NCBI RefSeq assembly: GCF_002803095.1
Contig: NZ_PGLR01000009.1
Location: 1 to 64,000 of the forward strand
Direction: 5' to 3'
Source: Pseudomonas sp. ZH-FAD
GTDB lineage: Bacteria > Pseudomonadota > Gammaproteobacteria > Pseudomonadales > Pseudomonadaceae
Length of the DNA stretch: 64,000 nt
Shown piece by piece: positions 37,416-47,383 of the stretch (positions are counted from its first letter, which is position 1; every line of letters starts with the position of its first letter). A program made the translations under genes and the position numbers. The notes beneath the pieces are model-generated. The model was not told where the DNA came from. It made no database searches and was given only the letters and a program-made list of their open reading frames with translations.

Positions 37416-38522
37416 ATGCCTCATACCGTACGACTGCCCCGATACCTGCTGTGGCTGCTGTGCCTGGCCGTGCCGACCCAGGCCGCCGAGGAAAGCCTGG
37501 AGCCCTATCAGCCGAGATTCGGCCGTGAACGGCCGGTGGTAGCGGTGGTTGGCCAGAACCGGATGACCGAACTGGCGGACTATGTGGTGCCCTTGGGCGT
37601 GCTGCGCCGCGCAGGCGGTGCGCAGGTGCTGGCGCTGGCCAACGAGGCGGCCCCGATCGAGCTGATGCCGGCCCTGAGCCTTCGCCCCGACGCCAGCATT
37701 GCCGAATTCCGCCAGCGCTTCCCGCAGGGCGCCGACTATCTGATCGTGCCGGCGGTGCACGACAGCCGGGATCCGCTGCTGCTGGACTTCATCCAGCAAC
37801 AGGCCGCCCTGGGCGCCACCCTGGTCGGCATCTGCGACGGCGTGCTGCCGCTGGCCCATGCCGGCCTGCTGCACGGCCGCCGCGCCACCGGCCACTGGTA
37901 CTCACGCAGCCAGCGCCTGAAGGACTTCCCCGACACCCTCTGGCAGGAAGATCGCCGCTATGTAGTCGATGGCGCCCTGATGACCACCTCCGGGGTCAGC
38001 GCGGCGTTGCCCGCCTCCCTGGCGCTGGTCGAGGCCATCGCCGGGCACACCAGAGCCTCGACATTGGCGCAGGAGTTTGGCGTGGCCAGCTGGTCGCCCG
38101 AACACCATAGCCAGGGCTTTGCCCTGGGCGCGCAAGGCTACCTGACGGCCGCCAGCAACTATCTCGCCCGATGGCGACATGAGCGCTTCGCTGTCCCCTT
38201 GCACGATGACCTGGACGAGGTCGCCCTGGCACTGCGGGTGGACGCCTGGGCGCGCACCTTCCGCACCCAGGTCTACGGCGTTGCCGCGCATCCGGTGCGC
38301 AGCGCCGGCGGGCTGGCGTTCGTCCCGCAACGAGACGGCGCCGGGTTATCGACGCTGCCTGGACGCCAAGTGGATGCCGCCTGGGCCATCGATGAAGCGC
38401 TCGACGGCATCGCCGAGCGCTACGGCGAGGCGACCCGGCGTCTGGTCGCCGCCCAGCTGGAACATGCGCCCGCCAGCTCGGTCAATCCTGTGAAGGGGCA
38501 AATCGAGTTGCATAGCCCTTGA
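37416..38522 (+). CDS. Exported DJ-1/PfpI family protein
   Basis: A 368-aa protein with a signal peptide (RYLLWLLCLAVPTQA, cut near residue 23-24) and a DJ-1/PfpI domain (about 35-220) with a nucleophile-like cysteine in LVGICDGVLPLAHAGLL and GRRATGHWYS. The C-terminal 150 residues form a second region of the same broad type (FGVASWSPEHHSQGFALG). Function unknown; amidase, hydratase or chaperone activities exist in the superfamily. Export is unusual for it. It is divergent from the GlxA-type regulator over a 107-bp gap. Confidence 0.8.
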   Translation: MPHTVRLPRYLLWLLCLAVPTQAAEESLEPYQPRFGRERPVVAVVGQNRMTELADYVVPLGVLRRAGGAQVLALANEAAPIELMPALSLRPDASIAEFRQRFPQGADYLIVPAVHDSRDPLLLDFIQQQAALGATLVGICDGVLPLAHAGLLHGRRATGHWYSRSQRLKDFPDTLWQEDRRYVVDGALMTTSGVSAALPASLALVEAIAGHTRASTLAQEFGVASWSPEHHSQGFALGAQGYLTAASNYLARWRHERFAVPLHDDLDEVALALRVDAWARTFRTQVYGVAAHPVRSAGGLAFVPQRDGAGLSTLPGRQVDAAWAIDEALDGIAERYGEATRRLVAAQLEHAPASSVNPVKGQIELHSP

Positions 38523-38585
38523 ACCTGCACGGGCTTGGATGCACCCTTGGGCCTGTTGCGGACAAACAATTACAAGGACCCCGCC

Positions 38586-40523
<1,938 letters not shown>

Positions 40524-40528
40524 ACCCA

Positions 40529-40597
40529 CCGTAGGGTGCGCCGTGCGCACCGGTCACTCGCCGCAGCGTATGAAGGTGCGCGCGGCGCACCCTACGG
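40529..40597. repeat. Inverted repeat (family GTAGGGTGCGCC)
   Basis: CCGTAGGGTGCGCCGTGCGC (from 40529) is mirrored by GGTGCGCGCGGCGCACCCTACGG (40575-40597). This is a 23-bp inverted repeat with a 23-bp loop, 5 bp past acsB. It is a third REP-like family in the window, distinct in sequence from those at 25080 and 32487. Confidence 0.75.
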
Positions 40598-40637
40598 ACC
40601 TCCGCCTTGCCCGAGCCGAGGTTCGACACTGCGCGCC

Positions 40638-41510
40638 ATGGAAAGCCTACGTCGTCAGATCGAAAAACAGGTGCACAGCCTCACCGGCGCCTCGCTGGGC
40701 GTACTCGACCTCGACCAGCCGCGCGGTGATGCCGGCCTGTTCGGCCCCGAGTCGATGGTCTGGAAAGTCCACGCCGACTTTACCGCGATGATGGTCAGCG
40801 GCATCTCCGCCCTGCTCCTGCAGATGCTCCACCCGCTGGCACTGGCCGGCGTGTGGGATCACTCCACCTTTCGCCAGGACATGCTCGGCCGCCTGCGCCG
40901 CACCAGCCTGTTCATTGCCGGCACCACTTACGGCGGGCTGCACGATGCCGAACAGCTGATCGACAAGGTGCGCCGCATCCACCTGCAGGTGGTCGGCAGC
41001 GCGCCGGACGGTCGCCCTTATAGCGCCAGCGATCCCGAGTTGCTGACCTGGGTACATGTCTCCGAGGTCAGCCAGTTTCTCGCCGGTTACCTACGCTACG
41101 TCGACCCGCAGCTAGCGTTGGCCGAACAGGATCGCTACTACCGCGAAGTGGCGTTGATCGCCGAGCGCCTCGGCGCGCGGGACGTGCCCAAGTCGCGCCA
41201 GGCCATCAGCGACTACCTTGAGCGCATGCGTCCGCAATTGCTCTGCGACGAGCGCACCCGCGAAGTGGTGCGGCTGCTGTATGCCGCACCGGTGCCCAAC
41301 ATTCTCGCCAGGCCCTTCGGCAACCTGATGATGCAGGCCGGCGTTGACCTGCTGCCGGACTGGGCCAGCGATCTGCTTGGCGAGCATCAGGCGCCCTGGC
41401 GTCGTCCACTGATTCGCAGCAGCGTGCAACGCACCGCCACGCTGCTGCGCTGGGCGATTCGCAACAGTGCCGCACAGAGCGCCCGCCGTCGTCTAGCGCC
41501 GCGCCTGTAG
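40638..41510 (+). CDS. Oxygenase MpaB family protein (DUF2236)
   Basis: A 290-aa DUF2236 protein. Typical stretches: PESMVWKVHADFTAMMVSGI, LLLQMLHPLALAGVWDHSTF, DMLGRLRRTSLFIAGTTYGG and WVHVSEVSQFLAGYLRY. In the family, histidines (here in MLHP, DHST and WVHV) bind a b-type heme, as in the rubber oxygenase Lcp and the fungal MpaB. The substrate here is unknown. The ATG at 40638 (MESLRRQIEK) starts the conserved part, downstream of the inverted repeat. Confidence 0.85.
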   Translation: MESLRRQIEKQVHSLTGASLGVLDLDQPRGDAGLFGPESMVWKVHADFTAMMVSGISALLLQMLHPLALAGVWDHSTFRQDMLGRLRRTSLFIAGTTYGGLHDAEQLIDKVRRIHLQVVGSAPDGRPYSASDPELLTWVHVSEVSQFLAGYLRYVDPQLALAEQDRYYREVALIAERLGARDVPKSRQAISDYLERMRPQLLCDERTREVVRLLYAAPVPNILARPFGNLMMQAGVDLLPDWASDLLGEHQAPWRRPLIRSSVQRTATLLRWAIRNSAAQSARRRLAPRL

Positions 41511-41610
41511 AGCGGCCACCATCGAGCAGGCGAGTACCACCCGCCCTACGGCCATACCCTGGCGCTTTTCTTGATAGACTCCCAGCTTTCCTTTCTCCGA
41601 GACGCCGCGC

Positions 41611-42627
41611 ATGCCTTCTCTTGACCAGGCGCTGCGCGCCGCCCTCGCCGCTCGCGAAAACCTGCTCGCGGAGCTGCACGCCCAAGGCACCGACTGCTAC
41701 CGCCTGTTCCACGGCAGCCAGGAAGGCGCGCCAGGCCTGACCGTCGATCGCTACGGCCCGCAGCTAATGGTGCAGAGCTTTCATCAACCCCTGGAGGCCA
41801 GCGATCTGCGCAGCATCGTCGGCAGCGTCGAAGCCTGCCTGGGGCAGCCGCTGCTGTTGGTCTACAACGACCGCTCCAAGGGCAATTCGCGGATCGATCG
41901 CGACCCGGCACTGTTCCTGGCCGACGATGCAGCACTGGAGGATATGGTCGGCCGCGAATGGGGGCTGAATTACCGCGTACGTGGTCGTCATGCCGGACAG
42001 GACCCGCTGCTGTTTCTCGACCTGCGCAACGCCCGTGGCTGGATCAAAGCCAACAGCGCCGGCAAGTCCGTGCTCAACCTGTTCGCCTATACCTGCGGCG
42101 TCGGTCTATGCGCCGCAGCGGGCGGCGCACGCGAGGTGATCAACCTCGACTTCGCCCAGGGCAACCTCTCCGTGGGCCGCGAGAACGGCGCGCTCAACCC
42201 CGAATTACCCGCCATGCAGTTCATCCAGTCCGACTATTTTCCGGCGATTCGTCAGTTGGCCGATCTACCGATCAGCAGCCGCCGAGGACAGAAACTGCCG
42301 AGCTATCCGCGCCTGCAACCGCGCCAGTTCGACCTCGTGTTCCTCGACCCGCCGGCCTGGGCCAAGAGCGCCTTTGGCACCGTCGACCTGCTGCGCGACT
42401 ACCAGAGCCTGCTCAAACCGGCGCTGCTGGCCACTGCCGAAGGCGGCACCCTGGTGTGCTGCAACAACCTGGCAAAGGTGGAGATGGACGACTGGCGCAC
42501 ACAGGTGCTGCGCTGCGCCGAGAAGCTCGGCCGCCAGGTGCAGGATTGCCAGGTCATCGCTCCTGCGCCCGACTTCCCGTCGCAAGACGCCAAACCGCCG
42601 CTGAAAACCCTGATCCTGAGGCTCTAA
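41611..42627 (+). CDS. Class I SAM-dependent methyltransferase (RlmI/RlmK-like)
   Basis: A 338-aa methyltransferase of the RlmI/RlmK type. After an N-terminal EEHD-like region (TDCYRLFHGSQEGAPGLTVD, a hallmark of the RlmI family) comes the Rossmann fold with VLNLFAYTCGVGLCAA (motif I), INLDF (motif II) and FDLVFLDPPAWAKS (motif IV). A PUA domain, present in RlmI, is not seen at the N-terminus. It probably modifies a cytosine of 23S rRNA, but the position cannot be given. Confidence 0.85.
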   Translation: MPSLDQALRAALAARENLLAELHAQGTDCYRLFHGSQEGAPGLTVDRYGPQLMVQSFHQPLEASDLRSIVGSVEACLGQPLLLVYNDRSKGNSRIDRDPALFLADDAALEDMVGREWGLNYRVRGRHAGQDPLLFLDLRNARGWIKANSAGKSVLNLFAYTCGVGLCAAAGGAREVINLDFAQGNLSVGRENGALNPELPAMQFIQSDYFPAIRQLADLPISSRRGQKLPSYPRLQPRQFDLVFLDPPAWAKSAFGTVDLLRDYQSLLKPALLATAEGGTLVCCNNLAKVEMDDWRTQVLRCAEKLGRQVQDCQVIAPAPDFPSQDAKPPLKTLILRL

Positions 42628-42731
42628 CCGGGCGACACCGGAGAAAAATGCGCGGGGTGCGGCACGCCCGGAACTGAACCGCCGTGCCATACTCCAAGTC
42701 GTCTCCTCGTCTGGATAGATGACGCCAAGCC

Positions 42732-45614
42732 ATGCCCAAAGGACTGAAGCGCGCGCTGAGCGCACTGTTGATCACCGTTTTCCTCTACAGCCTGATCGGC
42801 TTTCTGATTCTGCCGGGCATCGCCCTGCGCATCGCCAATCAGCAGTTGGCGCAGTACGCCACGCTACCCGCCTCGCTGCAGCGCGTGCAGCTCAACCCCT
42901 TCACGCTCGAGCTGAGCCTTTGGGGCCTACGTATCGGCGAGAGTGGCCAGGAGCAGCTGAGCTTCCAGCGCCTCTACGCCAACCTGCAGAGCGACAGCCT
43001 GTGGAGCGGTGCCCTGCACCTGAGTGATGTAGAGCTCGACGGCGCACGTACCGAGATACTCTTCGACAAAGATGGCACGCTCAACCTCACCCAGTTGTTC
43101 AACCTGCCGCAAAGCCAGGCCGAACCCAAGGCCGAGAACAGCGAGCCCTTCCCGCTGCGCATCGACAGCATTCGTCTACGCGAGAAGTCACTGCGCTTCC
43201 AGGACCTGCGCCCGAGCGAGGCCGTGGAATTCGCCTATGACGCGCTCGATCTGGAATTGCACAACCTCAGCACCCTGGCCGGCGACAACGCGGAAATGAC
43301 CATGACTGCCAGCGGCCCCCACGGCGCGCAGATCGACTGGCGCGGCCAGGTCAGCCTGACGCCCATCACCTCCAGTGGCAGCCTGAGCGTCAGCGACGGC
43401 CGCCTGAGCACCTTCTGGCCTTACGTGCGCGACGCACTGCCGCTGGTGCTCAAGGAAGGCCAGGTCGACCTCAGCAGCGACTATCGCCTAGACCTGTCCA
43501 GCGGTACCGAGCTGCAACTGAGCAAGATCAAGGTGCAGTTGGCCCCCTTCGCCATCGACGACCCGCAAGGCAAACCGCTGGTACGCCTGCAACGCCTGGA
43601 TATCGACAACACCAGCCTTGACCTGGCCAAACAGCAGGTGGTGGTCGGCCAGGTGCGCAGCCAGGGGCTGGAGGCCTGGGCAGCACGCGAAGCCGACGGC
43701 CAACTGGACTGGCAGAAATTGTTCGCCAAACCAGAAAGCGCCAAGAGCGAAGCTGCCGAACCCGCGCAGCAGACCGGTGAGAGCAAGCCCTGGCAAGTGC
43801 TGCTGCAGGATGTGCAGTTGCGCGACTACAAGGCTCACCTGGCCGACCGCGTACCGCAACAGGAAGTGGCGGTGGATGTCGGCCCACTGAACCTCGACCT
43901 GAAGAACTTCGACAGCCTGGGCGACAAACCTTTCGACCTCAGGCTCGACACCGGCCTGGGCAAGCAGGGCAAGCTGCAGGCGGCCGGCAACGTACAACTG
44001 AGCCCAACCAGTGCTCAGCTCAAGGTCGCCACCCAGGACATCGACCTGCGCCTGGCGCAGGCCTACCTGAGTCCCTTCATTCGCCTGGAACTGCGCAGCG
44101 GCCTGCTCGGCAGCGACCTCGACGTGCAGCTCACGAGCACCGAGCCGCTGGCACTCAGCGTCACCGGCAGCGCCCACGTCGATCAGCTGCACACCCTGGA
44201 TACCCTGCGCGAACGCGATTTCGTGCGCTGGAAGCAGGTAAGGGTGGGTGGCCTCGATTATCGTCACGGCGAAAGCCTGGCCATCGAACGCGTGGAGCTG
44301 GATCAGCCCTATGCACGCTTCGTGATCAATGAGAACCTGACCACCAATGTCAGCGAGCTGATCGTGCCGCAGCCGGCGGCACCGAACGAGAGCAAGGCCG
44401 ATGCGGGCAAGCCGCTGGCTATCCGCATCGGCGGCGTGGCCATCAATGACGGCTCGGCCAACTTCGCCGACTTCAGCCTGACCCCCAGCTTCGCCACTGC
44501 CGTTCAGCAGATGAACGGGCGCATCGGCGTACTCGACAATCAGAAGCCGCAAGCCGCCAGCGTCGATATCCAGGGCAAGGTCGACCGCTACGCGCCGATG
44601 AGCATCAAGGGCAAGCTGACGCCATTCGATCCGCTCAACAGCCTGGATATCGCCACCAGCTTCAAGAATGTCGAGCTGACCACCATCACCCCCTACTCCG
44701 GCAAGTTCGCCGGTTATCGCATCCGCAAGGGCCGCCTCAACCTCGACCTGCACTACCGCATCGAGAAGGGCCAGCTCAACGCCGAGAACAAGGTGCTGGT
44801 GGAGAACCTGCAACTGGGCGAGCGCGTCGACAGTCCCGACGCCGTGGACCTGCCGATTCGCCTGGCAGTCGCCCTGCTCAAGGACACCCAGGGGCGCATC
44901 GCCATCGAATTGCCGGTACAGGGTGATCTGAACAATCCGCAGTTCAGTGTCATGCCCATCGTCTGGCAGACCTTGCGCAATCTGGTGTTGCGCGCGGCCC
45001 AGGCGCCGTTCAAGTTCATCGCCGGGTTGGTCGGTGGCAGCAATGTCGACCTCAGCACCGTGCCGTTCGTCGCCGGCTCTGCGGAGCTGCAGGGCGACGC
45101 GCGCCAGGCCCTGTACACGCTGGCCAAAGCGCTCGAGGAGCGCCCGAATCTGCGTCTGGAGGTAGAAGGCCAGGCCGCACAGAGTGCCGACGGCCCGCTG
45201 CTGGCCGAACAGCGCCTGCAGCGCGAATTTCGCGAAACCTGGTACAAGGTGTTGCAACGCCGTGGTGACAGGGTGCCGGCCAGTCCCGATGAGCTGACGG
45301 TCGCCGAAGACGAACAGGCCGCCCTGCTCGAAGGCATTTATCGTACCCGCCTCAAGCAGCAGCCACCGGCCGAATGGTCCGAACTGGACAAAGAGCAGCG
45401 CCAGAAGAACATGCGCAAGGCGGTGCTGGACTCCTGGGCACAAAGCAAGCTGCTGCTGCGCCAACTGGCTCAGCAACGCGCTGCAACGATCAAGGATTAT
45501 CTGGTTGAACAAGGCGGGTTGTACGATGAACGCGTCTACCTGATCGATGCCAACCTGGGTGAACCCGAAGCCGACGGCCGCGTGCTCACCACCCTGCACC
45601 TGGACAGCCAATGA
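42732..45614 (+). CDS. DUF748 / AsmA-like envelope protein
   Basis: A 960-aa protein with one N-terminal membrane anchor (ALLITVFLYSLIGFLILPG, about 11-30) and a long periplasmic part rich in beta strands. DUF748 segments occur in several repeats (for example PFTLELSLWGLRIGESGQE, IDSIRLREKSLRFQDLRP). DUF748 belongs to the AsmA/TAM-like group that may form grooves for lipid transport between membranes. The last 200 residues are charged and helical. The first DUF2845 gene starts inside its stop codon (ATGA). Confidence 0.87.
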   Translation: MPKGLKRALSALLITVFLYSLIGFLILPGIALRIANQQLAQYATLPASLQRVQLNPFTLELSLWGLRIGESGQEQLSFQRLYANLQSDSLWSGALHLSDVELDGARTEILFDKDGTLNLTQLFNLPQSQAEPKAENSEPFPLRIDSIRLREKSLRFQDLRPSEAVEFAYDALDLELHNLSTLAGDNAEMTMTASGPHGAQIDWRGQVSLTPITSSGSLSVSDGRLSTFWPYVRDALPLVLKEGQVDLSSDYRLDLSSGTELQLSKIKVQLAPFAIDDPQGKPLVRLQRLDIDNTSLDLAKQQVVVGQVRSQGLEAWAAREADGQLDWQKLFAKPESAKSEAAEPAQQTGESKPWQVLLQDVQLRDYKAHLADRVPQQEVAVDVGPLNLDLKNFDSLGDKPFDLRLDTGLGKQGKLQAAGNVQLSPTSAQLKVATQDIDLRLAQAYLSPFIRLELRSGLLGSDLDVQLTSTEPLALSVTGSAHVDQLHTLDTLRERDFVRWKQVRVGGLDYRHGESLAIERVELDQPYARFVINENLTTNVSELIVPQPAAPNESKADAGKPLAIRIGGVAINDGSANFADFSLTPSFATAVQQMNGRIGVLDNQKPQAASVDIQGKVDRYAPMSIKGKLTPFDPLNSLDIATSFKNVELTTITPYSGKFAGYRIRKGRLNLDLHYRIEKGQLNAENKVLVENLQLGERVDSPDAVDLPIRLAVALLKDTQGRIAIELPVQGDLNNPQFSVMPIVWQTLRNLVLRAAQAPFKFIAGLVGGSNVDLSTVPFVAGSAELQGDARQALYTLAKALEERPNLRLEVEGQAAQSADGPLLAEQRLQREFRETWYKVLQRRGDRVPASPDELTVAEDEQAALLEGIYRTRLKQQPPAEWSELDKEQRQKNMRKAVLDSWAQSKLLLRQLAQQRAATIKDYLVEQGGLYDERVYLIDANLGEPEADGRVLTTLHLDSQ

Positions 45615-45919
45615 TCATGCGCAGCTTATCCAGCATCACGCTCACTACCCTGGTTACCGGCCTGCTCAGCATCAGCGCGCAGGCCGACACGCTGCGTTGC
45701 GGCAGCGCCCTGGTCAGCCTTGGCGACCGTCCGTTCGAGGTCGAGCGCAAATGTGGCGCGCCGGTGCACCGTGACCCGGTCGGCTACACCCTGGGCTCCT
45801 ATGACCGTCGCGAGTACATGATCGAGGAATGGGTATACGGCCCGAGCAATGGCATGCTCAGCATCCTGCGCTTCGAGGGTAACCGCCTGATTGCCATCGA
45901 ACGTCGTCGCGAACGCTGA
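45611..45919 (+). CDS. DUF2845 exported protein, paralogue 1
   Basis: A 102-aa protein with a signal peptide (MRSLSSITLTTLVTGLLSIS, cut after AQA) and a DUF2845 core: DTLRCGSALVSLGDRPFEVE, KCGAPVHRD, EEWVYGPSNGMLSILRFEGN. Two cysteines (RCG, KCG) may form a disulfide. The ATG overlaps the stop of the DUF748 gene (ATGA), so it is co-translated; a second ATG two codons on is possible. Function unknown. Confidence 0.87.
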   Translation: MIMRSLSSITLTTLVTGLLSISAQADTLRCGSALVSLGDRPFEVERKCGAPVHRDPVGYTLGSYDRREYMIEEWVYGPSNGMLSILRFEGNRLIAIERRRER

Positions 45920-45932
45920 ACAGGAGGCTCTC

Positions 45933-46235
45933 ATGCGCAAACTCAGCTGTCTGCTCACACTGCTCTGCCTGCCCCTGATGGCCGAGGCGTCCTCCACCTA
46001 TCGCTGCGGTAGCGCCCTGGTCAGCAAGACAGCCCCCACCGCAGAGGTGCTGAACAAATGTGGCGAACCTTCCAGCCGCGATTTTCTCGGTTACAAGGAA
46101 GTGGTCGATAGCTACGGCTTTCGCAACGAGGTGAGTGTCGAGGAGTGGATCTACGGCCCGAAAAGCGGCATGTACCACTTTCTACGCTTCGAGGGCGGCC
46201 GCCTGACCGAAGTCCGCAGCAAGCGCGGCAGTTGA
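45933..46235 (+). CDS. DUF2845 exported protein, paralogue 2
   Basis: A 100-aa paralogue of the gene 13 bp upstream, with the same plan: signal peptide (MRKLSCLLTLLCLPLMAEAS), YRCGSALVS, KCGEPSSRDFLGYK and EEWIYGPKSGMYHFLRFEGG. The start at 45933 has a strong AGGAGG 7 nt upstream. The pair looks like a tandem duplication kept with the DUF748 gene as a three-gene operon. Confidence 0.87.
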   Translation: MRKLSCLLTLLCLPLMAEASSTYRCGSALVSKTAPTAEVLNKCGEPSSRDFLGYKEVVDSYGFRNEVSVEEWIYGPKSGMYHFLRFEGGRLTEVRSKRGS

Positions 46236-46297
46236 TGCATGCGCAGCATGCAAAGCACTCGGAGTGACACGCGCATCGTGCGCCCTGCATAAAAATC

Positions 46298-46328
46298 AAG
46301 GCCCCGCCGGTCACACCGGCGGGGCCTT
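46298..46328. terminator. Terminator between DUF2845 pair and csbD-like gene
   Basis: AAGGCCCCGCCGG-TCACA-CCGGCGGGGCCTT, a perfect 13-bp stem. On the minus strand a T-run follows a few bases after it. It probably serves both converging units. Another small dyad, TGCATGC-GCA-GCATGCA, is at 46237-46253. Confidence 0.8.
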
Positions 46329-46333
46329 CGCGC

Positions 46334-46450
46334 ATCCATGCCTGTCGCTATCCCTGCTGATCAGGCGTCCTGCCTGTAGCCATCCGTGCTGAAGATACAT
46401 CCGTTTCTGAAGCTATCCGTACCTGTGGGCATCCTTACCCGGCAATCCAT
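46334..46450. repeat. Degenerate 16-bp tandem repeat, about 8 units
   Basis: ATCC (once GTCC) recurs at 46334, 46350, 46367, 46382, 46399, 46415, 46431 and 46445, with steps of 14-17 bp. The consensus is about ATCCRTGCCTGWAGCY. It fills the gap between the terminator and the csbD-like gene. No coding sequence or promoter is seen in it. Confidence 0.7.
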
Positions 46451-46452
46451 GC

Positions 46453-46650
46453 TCAGAGCTTGTCGCTGAAATCGCGCAGCTCTTGCTGGGCCTTTTCCTT
46501 GGTCCAGCCGTAACGTTCTTGCAGCTTGCCGGCCAGGTATTCGCTGTGGCCCTCGGCGACGTTCAGGTCGTCATCGGTCAGGTTACCCCAACGCTCCTTC
46601 ATACGACCGCTGAGCTGCTTCCATTTGCCTTTGATGATGTCGCTATTCAT
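46453..46650 (-). CDS. CsbD family stress protein
   Basis: A 65-aa hydrophilic helical protein of the CsbD family ([40 protein letters not shown]). CsbD proteins rise in general stress, but their molecular role is unknown. GGGAG stands 7 nt before the ATG at 46650; an ATG two codons earlier is too close to that site. It lies 57 bp after the BON-domain gene on the same strand. Confidence 0.88.
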   Translation of the reverse strand: MNSDIIKGKWKQLSGRMKERWGNLTDDDLNVAEGHSEYLAGKLQERYGWTKEKAQQELRDFSDKL

Positions 46651-46707
46651 GGTCATTCTCCCAGTGACAGAAAGTGGGGCCGGGCGCTGGCCCGGCCGGC
46701 TCGGCTA

Positions 46708-47061
46708 TCAGTCAGCGGTTTTCAGGGCATCGGCGGACACGTCACGCACACCCTCGATTTCCTTGGTCTTGGCGATAGCCAGATCACGCTCGGCGTCAGT
46801 TGCGACCACGCCGGACAGGGAAACCACGCCCTGGTTGGTCTCGACCTTGATGTCCAGCGCGCTGAGGTTCGAGTCAGCAACGAAGGTGGACTTCACTTTG
46901 CTGGTGATCCAGGTGTCGGATACCGCCTGCTCGGCTTTATCCACAGTGTCATTGGCCGCCAGCATGGTCGGCTCTGCGGCGAAAGCTGCCGAGGCCAGCG
47001 ACATGCTCAGCACGGCAGCGGTCAGGGTGGTAGCGGCAAAACGGTTGATTGGCTGTTTCAT
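46708..47061 (-). CDS. BON domain (OsmY-like) periplasmic protein
   Basis: A 117-aa protein with a signal peptide (PINRFAATTLTAAVLSMSLA, cut after AFA) and one BON domain (ITSKVKSTFVADSNLSALDI, VSLSGVVATDAERDLAI). BON domains bind phospholipids; OsmY has two and acts in envelope osmotic stress. The ATG at 47061 starts the signal peptide. Pairing with csbD suggests a stress-induced unit, which is inference. Confidence 0.88.
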   Translation of the reverse strand: MKQPINRFAATTLTAAVLSMSLASAAFAAEPTMLAANDTVDKAEQAVSDTWITSKVKSTFVADSNLSALDIKVETNQGVVSLSGVVATDAERDLAIAKTKEIEGVRDVSADALKTAD

Positions 47062-47335
47062 GATTCGACTCCTGTACATTCCAGACAATCTGCAAACCAA
47101 CTCCTGGTTGCAGGTTCATCAGTACTGTTGCAGGGCCTGTGCCAGGTTTTTAAATTAAATTAAATCCTTTAAAAACAAACACTTAAATAAAATCGCCATT
47201 ATGCTTTTGATTGCATTTCGCCGAGTCGCAAAAAAACTCTCGGGCAATTTGCATGATCCGGTAAACGAGTAAACGCATGCATGTATCGCAGTCGCATCCT
47301 CAGGTCGGCAATGACGAACCCTGACGATCGCGCAC
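47062..47335. other. Intergenic region with A/T-rich block upstream of the BON gene
   Basis: Non-coding gap. 47145-47200 is strikingly A/T-rich for this genome (TTTAAATTAAATTAAATCC, then AAAAACAAACACTTAAATAA) and probably holds the promoter of the BON-csbD unit. No clear consensus -10/-35 pair could be fixed. The rest shows nothing I recognise. Confidence 0.45.
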
Positions 47336-47359
47336 AAAAAGGGCTCCCGCAGGAGCCCT
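47336..47359 (-). terminator. Rho-independent terminator after pnp
   Basis: On the minus strand GGGCTCC-TGC-GGGAGCCC is followed by TTTTTG, 25 bp past the pnp stop codon. Confidence 0.88.
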
Positions 47360-47383
47360 CTCGTTCGAACAGGCGAACCGTGC

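Noticed and set aside
43488..45611. 707-codon minus-strand frame
   Set aside because: Antisense to the DUF748 gene, low complexity.
46334..46450. CRISPR array
   Set aside because: Units of about 16 bp are contiguous and degenerate with no spacers, and no cas genes are present.
47155..47337. 60-codon minus-strand frame between pnp and the BON gene
   Set aside because: No ribosome site or similarity; overlaps the A/T-rich regulatory block.
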